DNA of 64,000 bases, taken from contig CM016926.1 of assembly GCA_006247105.1 (NCBI GenBank), positions 62,001 to 126,000 of the forward strand, read 5' to 3'. This DNA is from Giardia muris. Lineage: Eukaryota; Fornicata; Diplomonadida; Hexamitidae. How positions within the stretch are numbered: the stretch's first letter is position 1; each line of letters begins with the position of its first letter. The notes beneath the pieces were generated by a model. That model ran no database searches. It was not told the origin of the DNA and worked only from the letters and a program-made list of their open reading frames with translations. Positions 16,188 through 23,625 of the stretch are shown here, one piece after another. Both the position numbers and the translations under genes were made by a program.

Positions 16188-19100
16188 CTATTTACGATCT
16201 GTCCGTGTCTTTTGTTGAACAACCGCTCTAAGGTTCGGTGCCGTTCGTGGATTTCCGTCACAACCGTTCCCTTCGGAATAATGAATTAATGCAGCCTCGC
16301 TATCTGCTAGGTACTCCCCGCAAAGCGGACAGATGCTCGCCTCCTCGGGGATCGTATCCTTGCACTGTTGTAGATGTTCCTGAAGAAACTGTGTCTCGAC
16401 CAATGAACGACAATTCGGACAGAGGTCGAACTGATACGGGAGCTTATCCCGGCATGCACAATCGAAGACGATGTGCTCGGGTAAACATGGAATCTCAACG
16501 ATGTTCTCACATGCAGGACATGCACAACAACAAGGACAGTCCGTAAGGAGGTGTCGGTACATCTGGATCGCATAATCGGCTTGTTGGCCGCAATCCTGAA
16601 GGCAAAACTGGCAAACACCAGGAGAGTAATCCCCTACGGTCTCATCCTCATCGGTACGAACGGGTTGTGCAGCCGGTTTCACGGGTGTCGCGACCCGTGT
16701 TTGTTCCTTCGGTTGAGGAGCAACGATAATAAGCTTTCCGGCATCATCTCCTCGCGTCGAAATCTTGACTCTTGGACTAGGGAGACCGAGGTTCTTGTCG
16801 CATTCAGCCATTGCCTTATAGATCGTCTTCATTAAAGCCTCTGAAGCGCAAGCCTTATTCGCGCATTCCACGGCGTGGATGATCCCTTGTTCGTTCGTGA
16901 TCAAGCTTCCATACATAGCGACAAGAAGGTCAATAGCCGGTTTCTTCTGCTCTTGTTTGGTAGCAGCTGGAAGAACCCATTCAACGTATGCGCAGAAGAT
17001 AGGGAGTGTCTCTTCAGTGATTAGAAGAGAGTTGTGGTTCGCTAAGATTGCCATTGCCCAGCTTCTAGTCTCTACGACGTGTTGAAGCTTGGAGTTCACC
17101 AAGGCGAGTTCGGCTTGAGCAAGACCTGAGGCACGTTCAAGAGCACGACGAGAGATAAGAGCTGAGACGAACGCCACTGCTGGAAAGAAGAGGAAGGAGG
17201 AGACTGTCGCTAGCATATTTAAGGCCACCATCCGTGTACGCCGTTGGCTATCTGATAGTTTCGTCAGGATCGGGGTGAGAAGAGAAAGAATGTCGTTGTG
17301 GAACTGCGCCATATTATGCTTCAGCTTCTCCTTAACGAAGATCTCCGCCCTACACTGTAACTTGGCGTAAGTGACGGCGTTCTCTTTCTGCGTCGCAAGC
17401 TTCCCTGTCACGTCGGGAAATACAAGTTTAAGGTCTCCGTCGTCGAAATTGTTTGCAGCCCCCGTCGATGTCAAGGGAGGCATCCCCATCTCCTTGCGCA
17501 TATAAGCAACGTAGGTATAACAGAAGAGTTGCATGACAGACCCGAGTAATGCCGTATTAGTAGACTCCGAAATGATGGCGACGAGCGCCGCGCTCGCCGC
17601 CGCAAACATCGGAGCATCTGCTTGAATCGCTTGAGTCATCAACTTGACGGCATCCTCAGTATGCTGCTTCGAGCTGCTATATGCCAGTCGAATATAGATG
17701 TCATTGAAGCCAGCCGTGCGAAGGATCGTTGCATTCGTTCCACGTTGCACCGTCCCAGGTAGCTCTGGAGGAAGGGTTGGACCCTCACGATTGGAAGTGA
17801 TTTGCTCAAGTGCTTCTGTGAAGACAAACTGCTTCTGGACTTGTGAACGTCCCATTGACCTACCAATTGATCGTCCCATATTCGTATTCTTTGGTAGGGA
17901 GCGTGAGGACCCCAAGTCTTCGCGAGAGGCAGCCTGGGACTTCATCAGAGCCGTCTGCCGTTGCAGATCCCGAACACGTGACCTATATTTCGCATCCTGT
18001 TCGGCCTTTTCCTCTTCAGTTAGGGCGAAAATCTCTTGTTGCCGCGGACGGATCATTCGCTCTCCATACTCATTCAATTCGTCTCCTTGTGGGATGGTAG
18101 GGACCATTGAGGCGTAGTCGGTTCCATTCGATGGGGGTGGTGGTGCACGCTTAGGAGAACGGGTTCTAGACTTGGCTGCCGGCCGAGATTGCTCTTCATC
18201 TCTTTGAGCCCCATACGGGGTATTAGAACGCACATCACTATCTCGAAGGTCGGAGGCGACCATGGACGATTCAACTGGTGGGTCGTGAGAGTTCTTAGCG
18301 GAGCGGACGGCAGGTTGCCTTGGTGGGGTTGGATCTTTAGGAAGTTCCTCACCATTCATAACACAAACGACCGACTCGATAGGCATATCCAAGATCATCT
18401 CTATTTCTGCCATACTCTCTTTGATTTCATGCGCAGCTGCATAGTCCTCCTTACGCTTCGCCTCCTCCTTTTGGCGATCGAGTTGTTTATAAGTTGCGAG
18501 GAGAACACCTAATTGGTCATATGCCTGTTTTAGACGGCCGGCCCGAAGGAAGTCTTCGGAGTCTGCGGCCTCTGCCTTTTGGACCATGAGGGTCGTCCTA
18601 ATTGCCTCACCCTTATCATAATATGGAGATCTTCGAGAAGCATGACCAGACGAAGATATGACATCCTTTCCTTGACCCCCAGGCATACCTTCGGCGCCGG
18701 TAGCTCCACGCGACCGCGACTCTTGGCTATTTGCCCCACTACTAATTGGGGCTGGTCGGTCCATGTCTTTTCCTAAGGGTGTACCATGTAGAATGACGGC
18801 AGCAATTCCAACTTGCCCATGCCGGTTCTTGACATGTGGAAGCGGCTTGTGAAGAACCAGTCTGATCGATGTGGCCTTGATATTGAGCTTTGCCGTCTTC
18901 CGTTCACGTCCATTAGTGGGTGTACCACCTTTTCCCATCTCGATCTTACCCACTCGAGACCACCCAAGGTCGTCCTGCTTAAGGAGTTCGACGGCTGATG
19001 GCACTAAATACTCATGCGTCGTATATTGAAGCATTGTCACCTGACTGAGCTGAGGGATCTCAATGACGATCTCTTGTGGATAGCTGCAATCCCGTGCGGA

Positions 19101-19202
19101 CCTCCACCCAGGTCCCACGACGTCGCCCTCAAGGATGTTCTGCACCGGGTAGCCTGCCTCCGTGGAGCTGACAGACTTGACTACAAACCTGAGTGTGCTC
19201 AT
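16188..19202 (-). CDS. CEP104: CEP104-like ciliary tip protein
   Basis: 1004 residues from the ATG at 19202 (coding-strand context ACAAAAATG), close to the animal length of about 925. Residues 1-150 form the jelly-roll domain (VKSVSSTEAGYPVQNILEG, GWRSARDCSYPQEIVIEI). Then come a coiled coil (about 195-268), a Ser/Arg/Pro-rich linker, a TOG-type helical array (about 470-800) and a cysteine/histidine-rich zinc finger array (about 855-985; CQFCLQDC, CPACENI, LCPNCRS, CPLCGEY). This exact domain order defines CEP104/FAP256, which caps microtubule plus ends at the ciliary tip and daughter centriole and binds tubulin through TOG. In this organism it should act on the flagella. It converges with UBA2 across 22 bp. 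Confidence 0.9.
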   Translation of the reverse strand: MSTLRFVVKSVSSTEAGYPVQNILEGDVVGPGWRSARDCSYPQEIVIEIPQLSQVTMLQYTTHEYLVPSAVELLKQDDLGWSRVGKIEMGKGGTPTNGRERKTAKLNIKATSIRLVLHKPLPHVKNRHGQVGIAAVILHGTPLGKDMDRPAPISSGANSQESRSRGATGAEGMPGGQGKDVISSSGHASRRSPYYDKGEAIRTTLMVQKAEAADSEDFLRAGRLKQAYDQLGVLLATYKQLDRQKEEAKRKEDYAAAHEIKESMAEIEMILDMPIESVVCVMNGEELPKDPTPPRQPAVRSAKNSHDPPVESSMVASDLRDSDVRSNTPYGAQRDEEQSRPAAKSRTRSPKRAPPPPSNGTDYASMVPTIPQGDELNEYGERMIRPRQQEIFALTEEEKAEQDAKYRSRVRDLQRQTALMKSQAASREDLGSSRSLPKNTNMGRSIGRSMGRSQVQKQFVFTEALEQITSNREGPTLPPELPGTVQRGTNATILRTAGFNDIYIRLAYSSSKQHTEDAVKLMTQAIQADAPMFAAASAALVAIISESTNTALLGSVMQLFCYTYVAYMRKEMGMPPLTSTGAANNFDDGDLKLVFPDVTGKLATQKENAVTYAKLQCRAEIFVKEKLKHNMAQFHNDILSLLTPILTKLSDSQRRTRMVALNMLATVSSFLFFPAVAFVSALISRRALERASGLAQAELALVNSKLQHVVETRSWAMAILANHNSLLITEETLPIFCAYVEWVLPAATKQEQKKPAIDLLVAMYGSLITNEQGIIHAVECANKACASEALMKTIYKAMAECDKNLGLPSPRVKISTRGDDAGKLIIVAPQPKEQTRVATPVKPAAQPVRTDEDETVGDYSPGVCQFCLQDCGQQADYAIQMYRHLLTDCPCCCACPACENIVEIPCLPEHIVFDCACRDKLPYQFDLCPNCRSLVETQFLQEHLQQCKDTIPEEASICPLCGEYLADSEAALIHYSEGNGCDGNPRTAPNLRAVVQQKTRTDRK

Positions 19203-19289
19203 TTTTGTATCAAGAGAGAGAGGTTAGAGTCAGGAACAAGCATAGCATTCACTACCCTCCTCCCAGCCCTTATCGGGATCGGAGAGGCT

Positions 19290-19691
19290 TCACGCGTTCA
19301 GCTTCTGAAGCTCGGCGTCGCATTGGTTGTCGGAGGGGTGTCCACTCCAGACGAGCTTCCCTTCCTTATCGAAGAGGAAGGCGGCAGGGATTCCAGTAGT
19401 CTTCGTCGCATCCATGAGAGCGGCGACCTCCTTCGCGGGATCCACTGCGACGTTGTACTCCTTCATGGGAGGGATCTTCCCGGCCATGGCCTCGACGGTG
19501 CTCTTCTCCTCCTGAGAGACGCTGACGATGTAGACGTTCTGGTACTTGTTGGAGAGCTCGGCCATGTGAGGAATCATCCCGCGGCAAGGTGGGCACCACG
19601 TGGCGAACGCCTCAATCATTATGGGCATCCCCTCCTTATAGGGGCGAGGTTGGTTGACATACTCAAGGGTACGAATGTTTGGTAGGCTCAT
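19290..19691 (-). CDS. TlpA-like thioredoxin-fold protein (CPPC)
   Basis: 133 residues from the ATG at 19691, just after AAGAAAAAGAA on the coding strand. A single thioredoxin domain carries the active site ATWCPPCRGMIPHM (C33 and C36), the cis-proline segment TTGIPAAFLF and GKLVWSGHP. CPPC with a following helix of this type is characteristic of bacterial TlpA/ResA-like and peroxiredoxin-like reductases rather than eukaryotic CGPC thioredoxin. No signal peptide is seen, so a cytosolic disulphide reductase role is likely. The codons favour G or C at the third position. Bacterial origin is plausible, because oxygen-sensitive diplomonads have acquired redox genes this way. A 358-bp gap follows to the right. 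Confidence 0.88.
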   Translation of the reverse strand: MSLPNIRTLEYVNQPRPYKEGMPIMIEAFATWCPPCRGMIPHMAELSNKYQNVYIVSVSQEEKSTVEAMAGKIPPMKEYNVAVDPAKEVAALMDATKTTGIPAAFLFDKEGKLVWSGHPSDNQCDAELQKLNA

Positions 19692-20049
19692 TCTTTTTCT
19701 TTATCGGTCCAACAGAGACATGAATTTGTGGTGTCAGGATCTATCTGACCCGTAGTCTTCTTCATAGTCAAACCCTTGGTACGTCATCCATATAAGTAGA
19801 ATAAGCAGTTCTGTAAGAGTACTCAACTAGCAATGAATGGGATCAATCTATCGAGAAGCCGATACATACCTGGACTTCATAGTTGGGCCGAGATCTTCTA
19901 TAGGTGAAGTGATGAGCAGTCAGACGTTTATTCCCATGGTCCTAATCCTAAGCGTCTTGGATAGGTCAGAGGGATGAACTCATCTAATACTAGGAGCATA
20001 TAGATAAGTCTCCAAGAGGGTATGAGAAGTCAAAGGGCTTCGATACGGT
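19692..20049. other. 358-bp intergenic gap without a recognised feature
   Basis: This gap is long for such a compact genome. It separates the start of the thioredoxin gene (minus) from the start of the transglutaminase-like gene (plus), so it holds two divergent promoters. An A/T-rich stretch lies at about 19788-19800 (CATATAAGTAGAATAAG). A GTGATGA that could mimic a snoRNA C box occurs near 19910 but has no CTGA partner downstream. I find no tRNA and no open frame worth calling. Confidence 0.5.
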
Positions 20050-21450
20050 ATGAATGCCTGGGAAGGGAAAATGGAAGAGACCCACTTCGGAGTTCCTGTC
20101 AGCCTGCGCTACCACCGCTCCACGCTTAGCAAGCGCCACCAGGACGTCATCGACAGGCTGGCAAGGGCCGTCGAGCAGTACCAGGAGTCAATCATCCTTC
20201 CCTCGGACCTGAAGGTCTACAATGCAGACATGGGCCTCATCTCTAAAGCCTTTGAGTTGGACTATCCTGAGGTCTGGTGGACGGCCCCCGCGAATTACGC
20301 GATGCAGGGTGGCATTGTCGTTCGCGTCAACTTCAAACCGTTTGATCAACAATTCGTTCGTCAAGCACACGCGACCATCCTTGAGGTTGTCGAGCGTTTC
20401 AAGCGCACGCTCAAGCAACGCTCAACGATGGAGCCCTATGACATCGTTCGTTGCATCCACGACTTCATCGTCCTGTATTGTGACTATTCCGAATCGGGTG
20501 CAGGGAGCACGAATCTGGATTACCGTCATACCATTTATGGTTTCTTCACTCTTGGCTGTGGTGTGTGCGAGGGGTATACGGAAACTTTTCTTTTCCTTTG
20601 TTACCAGTACGGTATCCCCGCCCTCAAGGTGGTTGGCCTCGGTAATGGCTCACGTCATTCATGGAACATGCTCCAACTAAATGGAACTTGGTATCATGCC
20701 GACCTGACGTGGGATGATCCAATGGGAAAGGCGAAGTCTGCGAAGACCGCTCAACGCTTCTGTTCTCATCTCTATATGAACGTTTCCGATGATTATATCA
20801 AGCTTGAGCATAAGATAGATTCCGACTTCCCATACCCTTCGGCCACGTCTATGGACTGTAATTACCATGTGGTTTCCGACTCGTTCTTAGCGCCCGGCTT
20901 GAGCGACCACGACTTGATAGAGGCCGTCGCACGCGGGTGTATCAAGTATCTTGACTCCGGGTATGATCAAGCCGAGTTCTTGATCGATGTGAGACTCCGT
21001 CATCAAGCCGTCATCGAGATGGTCCACGAGAACGCCTATAACATCCTTTACTATATTAGGCAGAACACTGACCATGAGGTGGCCCTTAATAGCATCTCAT
21101 TTACGGGTGGCCAGTCGAACTACCCCTCCTTCGGCTTCCACTTCAAGATGGACCCCTCGATCAGCGTCTACCGCGGCGCGGTTCTCCAGAAGTTCGACCA
21201 ACATGAGGTCCAGCAGATGGCGTCGGCAATCGCGGACGCCGTCAACGCGGGGAAGACCTCCGTTCTCTTCACCTTCGACCCCACCCAGCCATTCCAAGCC
21301 AGCATGGATAGATTCAGTGGGGTCGTCTTCGACGCCCTTCGTATGGCCAGTGAGCGCTGTACTCGTGGAACTTTGTTAGCTGACTCATTCAACTACAGTA
21401 CGAACGCCGACCGTCACGCCTATTGCTTGATCATGAAGGTCTCCGCCTAG
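20050..21450 (+). CDS. Transglutaminase-like cysteine protease family protein
   Basis: 466 residues from ATG 20050; ATG 20071 (residue 8) is an alternative. The centre is a transglutaminase-like core with the expected triad: C173 in GCGVCEGYTETF, H203 in GSRHSWNML and D218 in YHADLTWDDP. An N-terminal helical/beta segment and a C-terminal region of about 200 residues flank it. This arrangement resembles bacterial transglutaminase-like proteins of gut Firmicutes and Bacteroidetes more than eukaryotic transglutaminases or peptide N-glycanases. There is no signal peptide or membrane helix. The substrate is unknown: peptide, isopeptide or cell-wall related. AGTGAA lies 8-13 nt after the stop. The 358- and 511-bp flanks and the bacterial style suggest acquisition by transfer. 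Confidence 0.85.
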   Translation: MNAWEGKMEETHFGVPVSLRYHRSTLSKRHQDVIDRLARAVEQYQESIILPSDLKVYNADMGLISKAFELDYPEVWWTAPANYAMQGGIVVRVNFKPFDQQFVRQAHATILEVVERFKRTLKQRSTMEPYDIVRCIHDFIVLYCDYSESGAGSTNLDYRHTIYGFFTLGCGVCEGYTETFLFLCYQYGIPALKVVGLGNGSRHSWNMLQLNGTWYHADLTWDDPMGKAKSAKTAQRFCSHLYMNVSDDYIKLEHKIDSDFPYPSATSMDCNYHVVSDSFLAPGLSDHDLIEAVARGCIKYLDSGYDQAEFLIDVRLRHQAVIEMVHENAYNILYYIRQNTDHEVALNSISFTGGQSNYPSFGFHFKMDPSISVYRGAVLQKFDQHEVQQMASAIADAVNAGKTSVLFTFDPTQPFQASMDRFSGVVFDALRMASERCTRGTLLADSFNYSTNADRHAYCLIMKVSA

Positions 21451-21961
21451 AGGCCGTGGAGTGAACCGCTAGGACTCGCTCTTGGAGCAGGGCTCCCCGC
21501 TGTAGACCCTCGTTGCGTGTTCACAGTCGACCGTGGCCGCCCGTGGGCGTCCAACCTCCCTGCAACGGAGGGCTCTTGGCGCTGAAAACCACGGGGTGGA
21601 TATGGGGACGTCCATGGAGCTCACTGGTCGGTTCAAGAAACAGCATAATTTCCATGTCCCTCCCGTTTTCAGGGGTGGCGCCTCTGGACATACCAGAATA
21701 TTCCAGAGGCCTCAAAACAAGCCGTGATACGGTGGGATGGGGAGATGTACAGCGAAAAAGGAAGTTGCGTGTCATGGCACTTCTGTTACTCAGGAGGGCA
21801 AGGAGCGTCTGTACACTTTTGCTGATGGCTAAACGCCCTCCAGCGAGGACTTCCCCTCCATCAAGCATTTACCTGTGATGAGGTGATTTCCCCGTTCTTT
21901 GGATCCTCTGGGGTCTAGTCCTGAGTCAAGGGTGCTAGCAAGATCTATACAGCTTTAAAGA
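21451..21961. ncRNA. GC-rich gap with stem-loops, candidate structured RNA
   Basis: 511 bp without a convincing gene, the largest such gap between intact genes here. It begins with the polyadenylation signal of the gene at left (AGTGAA near 21460). Three local stem-loops can be read: GGAGC/GCTCC with a 3-nt loop (21484-21496), CCTCC/GGAGG with a 7-nt loop (21555-21571) and a perfect 9-bp stem GCCTCTGGA/TCCAGAGGC with a 13-nt loop (21680-21710). Open frames exist on both strands but have no ATG context or protein-like composition. A GTGATGA (21875-21881) and a CTGA (21921-21924) could be C and D boxes, but no closing stem is visible. RNase P, SRP or telomerase RNA cannot be recognised by eye. 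Confidence 0.3.
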
Positions 21962-22498
21962 ATGAAATGCCAAGATAATCCAGCTGTTTGCCCCGTTGCC
22001 CCGTTGTCCATAGATTTACACCGCAGATTTGGTGCCGTGTACCATCAAGAAGGGGATGACGCGCGTGTTCTTACGCAGCAATTCGAGCGGCCGACGAGCA
22101 CTATGTTTCGCGCTTTTGCAGAGCCTAGAGAGGGGTACATGAAGAACCGAGGCCGCCCACGGATTCTTGGTGATGCCGAGATCGAGGTCGCTCTGGAACT
22201 TATTCGTTGTGATCCTAAGATTAGTTATCGCCAATTGACTGAAAGATTATGCGAGCGGTCAGGAAAGCGGCTATCTATCAAGACCTTGAAGCGCGCCTTG
22301 CATAGGTATGGTGCTCAACTGACCCGTTCTCCCGAACTCCGATCGGACTCTAACCTGTTTGCAGATCAGCCACTCTTTCTTCCTGATATCTTGTATTGCT
22401 ATTCATACCTAGCTCCCATTCCCTCGGAACCCCTCGAGCTCCCCCCTGTCGACGCCCCAGATTGCCTGGATAGGATTGGGATTGGAGTCCTCAAGTAA
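21962..22498 (+). CDS. AT-hook plus transposase-like helix-turn-helix protein
   Basis: 178 residues from ATG 21962, after TTTAAAGA; M60 is a possible later start. Residues 61-67 carry an AT-hook core (RGRPR). Residues 68-120 form a helix-turn-helix reading ISYRQLTERLCERSG, then LSIKTLKRALHRYG, which is the winged HTH layout of IS630/Tc1-type transposase N termini. No DDE catalytic domain follows; the last 60 residues are Pro/Leu-rich. Intact DNA transposons are not known in Giardia, so this could be a domesticated DNA-binding remnant or a lineage-specific transcription factor. The stop is followed directly by AGTAAA overlap (CAAGTAAAGG). It converges with the next gene across 27 bp. Confidence 0.65.
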   Translation: MKCQDNPAVCPVAPLSIDLHRRFGAVYHQEGDDARVLTQQFERPTSTMFRAFAEPREGYMKNRGRPRILGDAEIEVALELIRCDPKISYRQLTERLCERSGKRLSIKTLKRALHRYGAQLTRSPELRSDSNLFADQPLFLPDILYCYSYLAPIPSEPLELPPVDAPDCLDRIGIGVLK

Positions 22499-22525
22499 AG
22501 GACATCGTTCACTCTTTCACTTTAT

Positions 22526-23110
22526 CTAGGCAACTCCTAAGCCAACTAATAGTACCAGAACCCCGAGGGTAGCGGCTGCAATGCATAGTATCGACGCAAT
22601 TGTGCTGAGAGTCCTTGGGCCATCCTCAAAGGAGAAAGCATGAACCCAGACCTTGCAACAGAAGAGAAGGATAAGCAGCCCCTTTCCTAGTGGAGAAATG
22701 GTCCATTGCAGGTATTCTTCGAGGAAGGAATCGAGCGCTCCAATACCAAAACCACCAAGGATGACCATGAGACAGATGAATAGGACAAAGAAGAACTCGA
22801 ACCAGGTGTTGGGGCTCTCTATGCTGCTACCACCAGGGACGAGGAAACGGAGAATCCAAGCGACTATAATAACAATAGCGCCGGCGAGGGCGAGCCATTG
22901 GACGACCCCGGAGAGGCAGCCGCCTCCACATCCGCCGCCGCCGCCGCCGCTGCCACTACGGCTGCCTTTGGCCCCACGGCCGCCGCCGCTCTGCCCGCCT
23001 CCATGGGTCCTCCTCTCGTGGGGATGCCCGTGCGGGCCCGGATGCCCGCCCCCTGGAGAGCTGGTACGCGTGGTCGTAACAGTAGTGCGAGTGGTCGTAA
23101 CCGTTGTCAT
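22526..23110 (-). CDS. Four-helix membrane protein, COPI-associated/TVP15-like
   Basis: 194 residues from the ATG at 23110. The N terminus is low complexity: a tandem TTVTTTR heptad repeat, then Gly/His/Arg-rich sequence ending in a glycine run with two cysteines. Four hydrophobic helices follow (about 65-88, 100-122, 140-158, 170-193). The segment between helices 2 and 3 (EEYLQWTISPLGKGLLIL) resembles the conserved loop of the COPI-associated/TVP15 family (kyFgFL...GRGlfYi), which suggests a Golgi or ER-derived vesicle membrane protein. This call is moderate because the loop is short. The Gly/His-rich cytosolic head is not typical of the family and may be a local addition. Confidence 0.6.
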   Translation of the reverse strand: MTTVTTTRTTVTTTRTSSPGGGHPGPHGHPHERRTHGGGQSGGGRGAKGSRSGSGGGGGGCGGGCLSGVVQWLALAGAIVIIVAWILRFLVPGGSSIESPNTWFEFFFVLFICLMVILGGFGIGALDSFLEEYLQWTISPLGKGLLILLFCCKVWVHAFSFEDGPRTLSTIASILCIAAATLGVLVLLVGLGVA

Positions 23111-23263
23111 TTAATTGGGGGATTTGCGGCGTGTAATTCCAGATGTCCATCTTTGGGTAGGGGGTCCCTGGGAGGCCGGGGAAACGTGAAACTACCCTTG
23201 GCGGAGATAGCGATAGATCTCTCTTTCTGATTGCCGCTGCATTTTATCTCATCCCGGACGGCA

Positions 23264-23497
23264 ATGAGAGTTGCCATTCTCCTATACGCATGGGGAACTG
23301 GTGCATGTTGTTGCCTGATTAATGCGAAGGTAACGACACACCTTGGAAGCCTGTCATGCTCACCCCCAAGGCTCTACGACGATAGGCTCTCCTTCTTACT
23401 TTCTGTCACGGACGATACATACCAGATATTCCTCGAATGGGAAAGGCCATCTTCCTTGGATGACATCCCAAGTTTGTTCTCGTACTCTTTATGCTGA
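23264..23497 (+). CDS. Small putative secreted protein
   Basis: 77 residues from ATG 23264. The first 20 residues (MRVAILLYAWGTGACCCLIN) look like a signal peptide or anchor, and the rest is acidic with a strand-like LSFLLSVTDDTYQIFLEWE. It ends in TGATAA, followed by AGTAGA, one base from a polyadenylation signal. It lies alone between two larger genes. It could be a real small gene, or a displaced N-terminal piece of the following large gene, whose own frame opens at 23506, just downstream of this stop codon. Similarity to a known protein was not recognised. Confidence 0.4.
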   Translation: MRVAILLYAWGTGACCCLINAKVTTHLGSLSCSPPRLYDDRLSFLLSVTDDTYQIFLEWERPSSLDDIPSLFSYSLC

Positions 23498-23625
23498 TAA
23501 AGTAGAATGGTAAGGAGTCATCCTGGCAATACCTCGTTCAGCGCTTCCATTCCTCAAGCCCTTGTGACCATGCCTCTAAGGATCTACTCCTCATCAGTCC
23601 TGAACCATTGGTATACAATGAGAAA

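Noticed and set aside
21513..21878. Open frames on both strands in the GC-rich gap
   Set aside because: Composition is Pro/Arg/Gly/Ser noise typical of GC-rich non-coding sequence and no domain is visible.
21875..21924. C/D-box snoRNA (GTGATGA ... CTGA)
   Set aside because: Box spacing is possible, but the flanks do not form a terminal stem and no guide match can be tested by eye.
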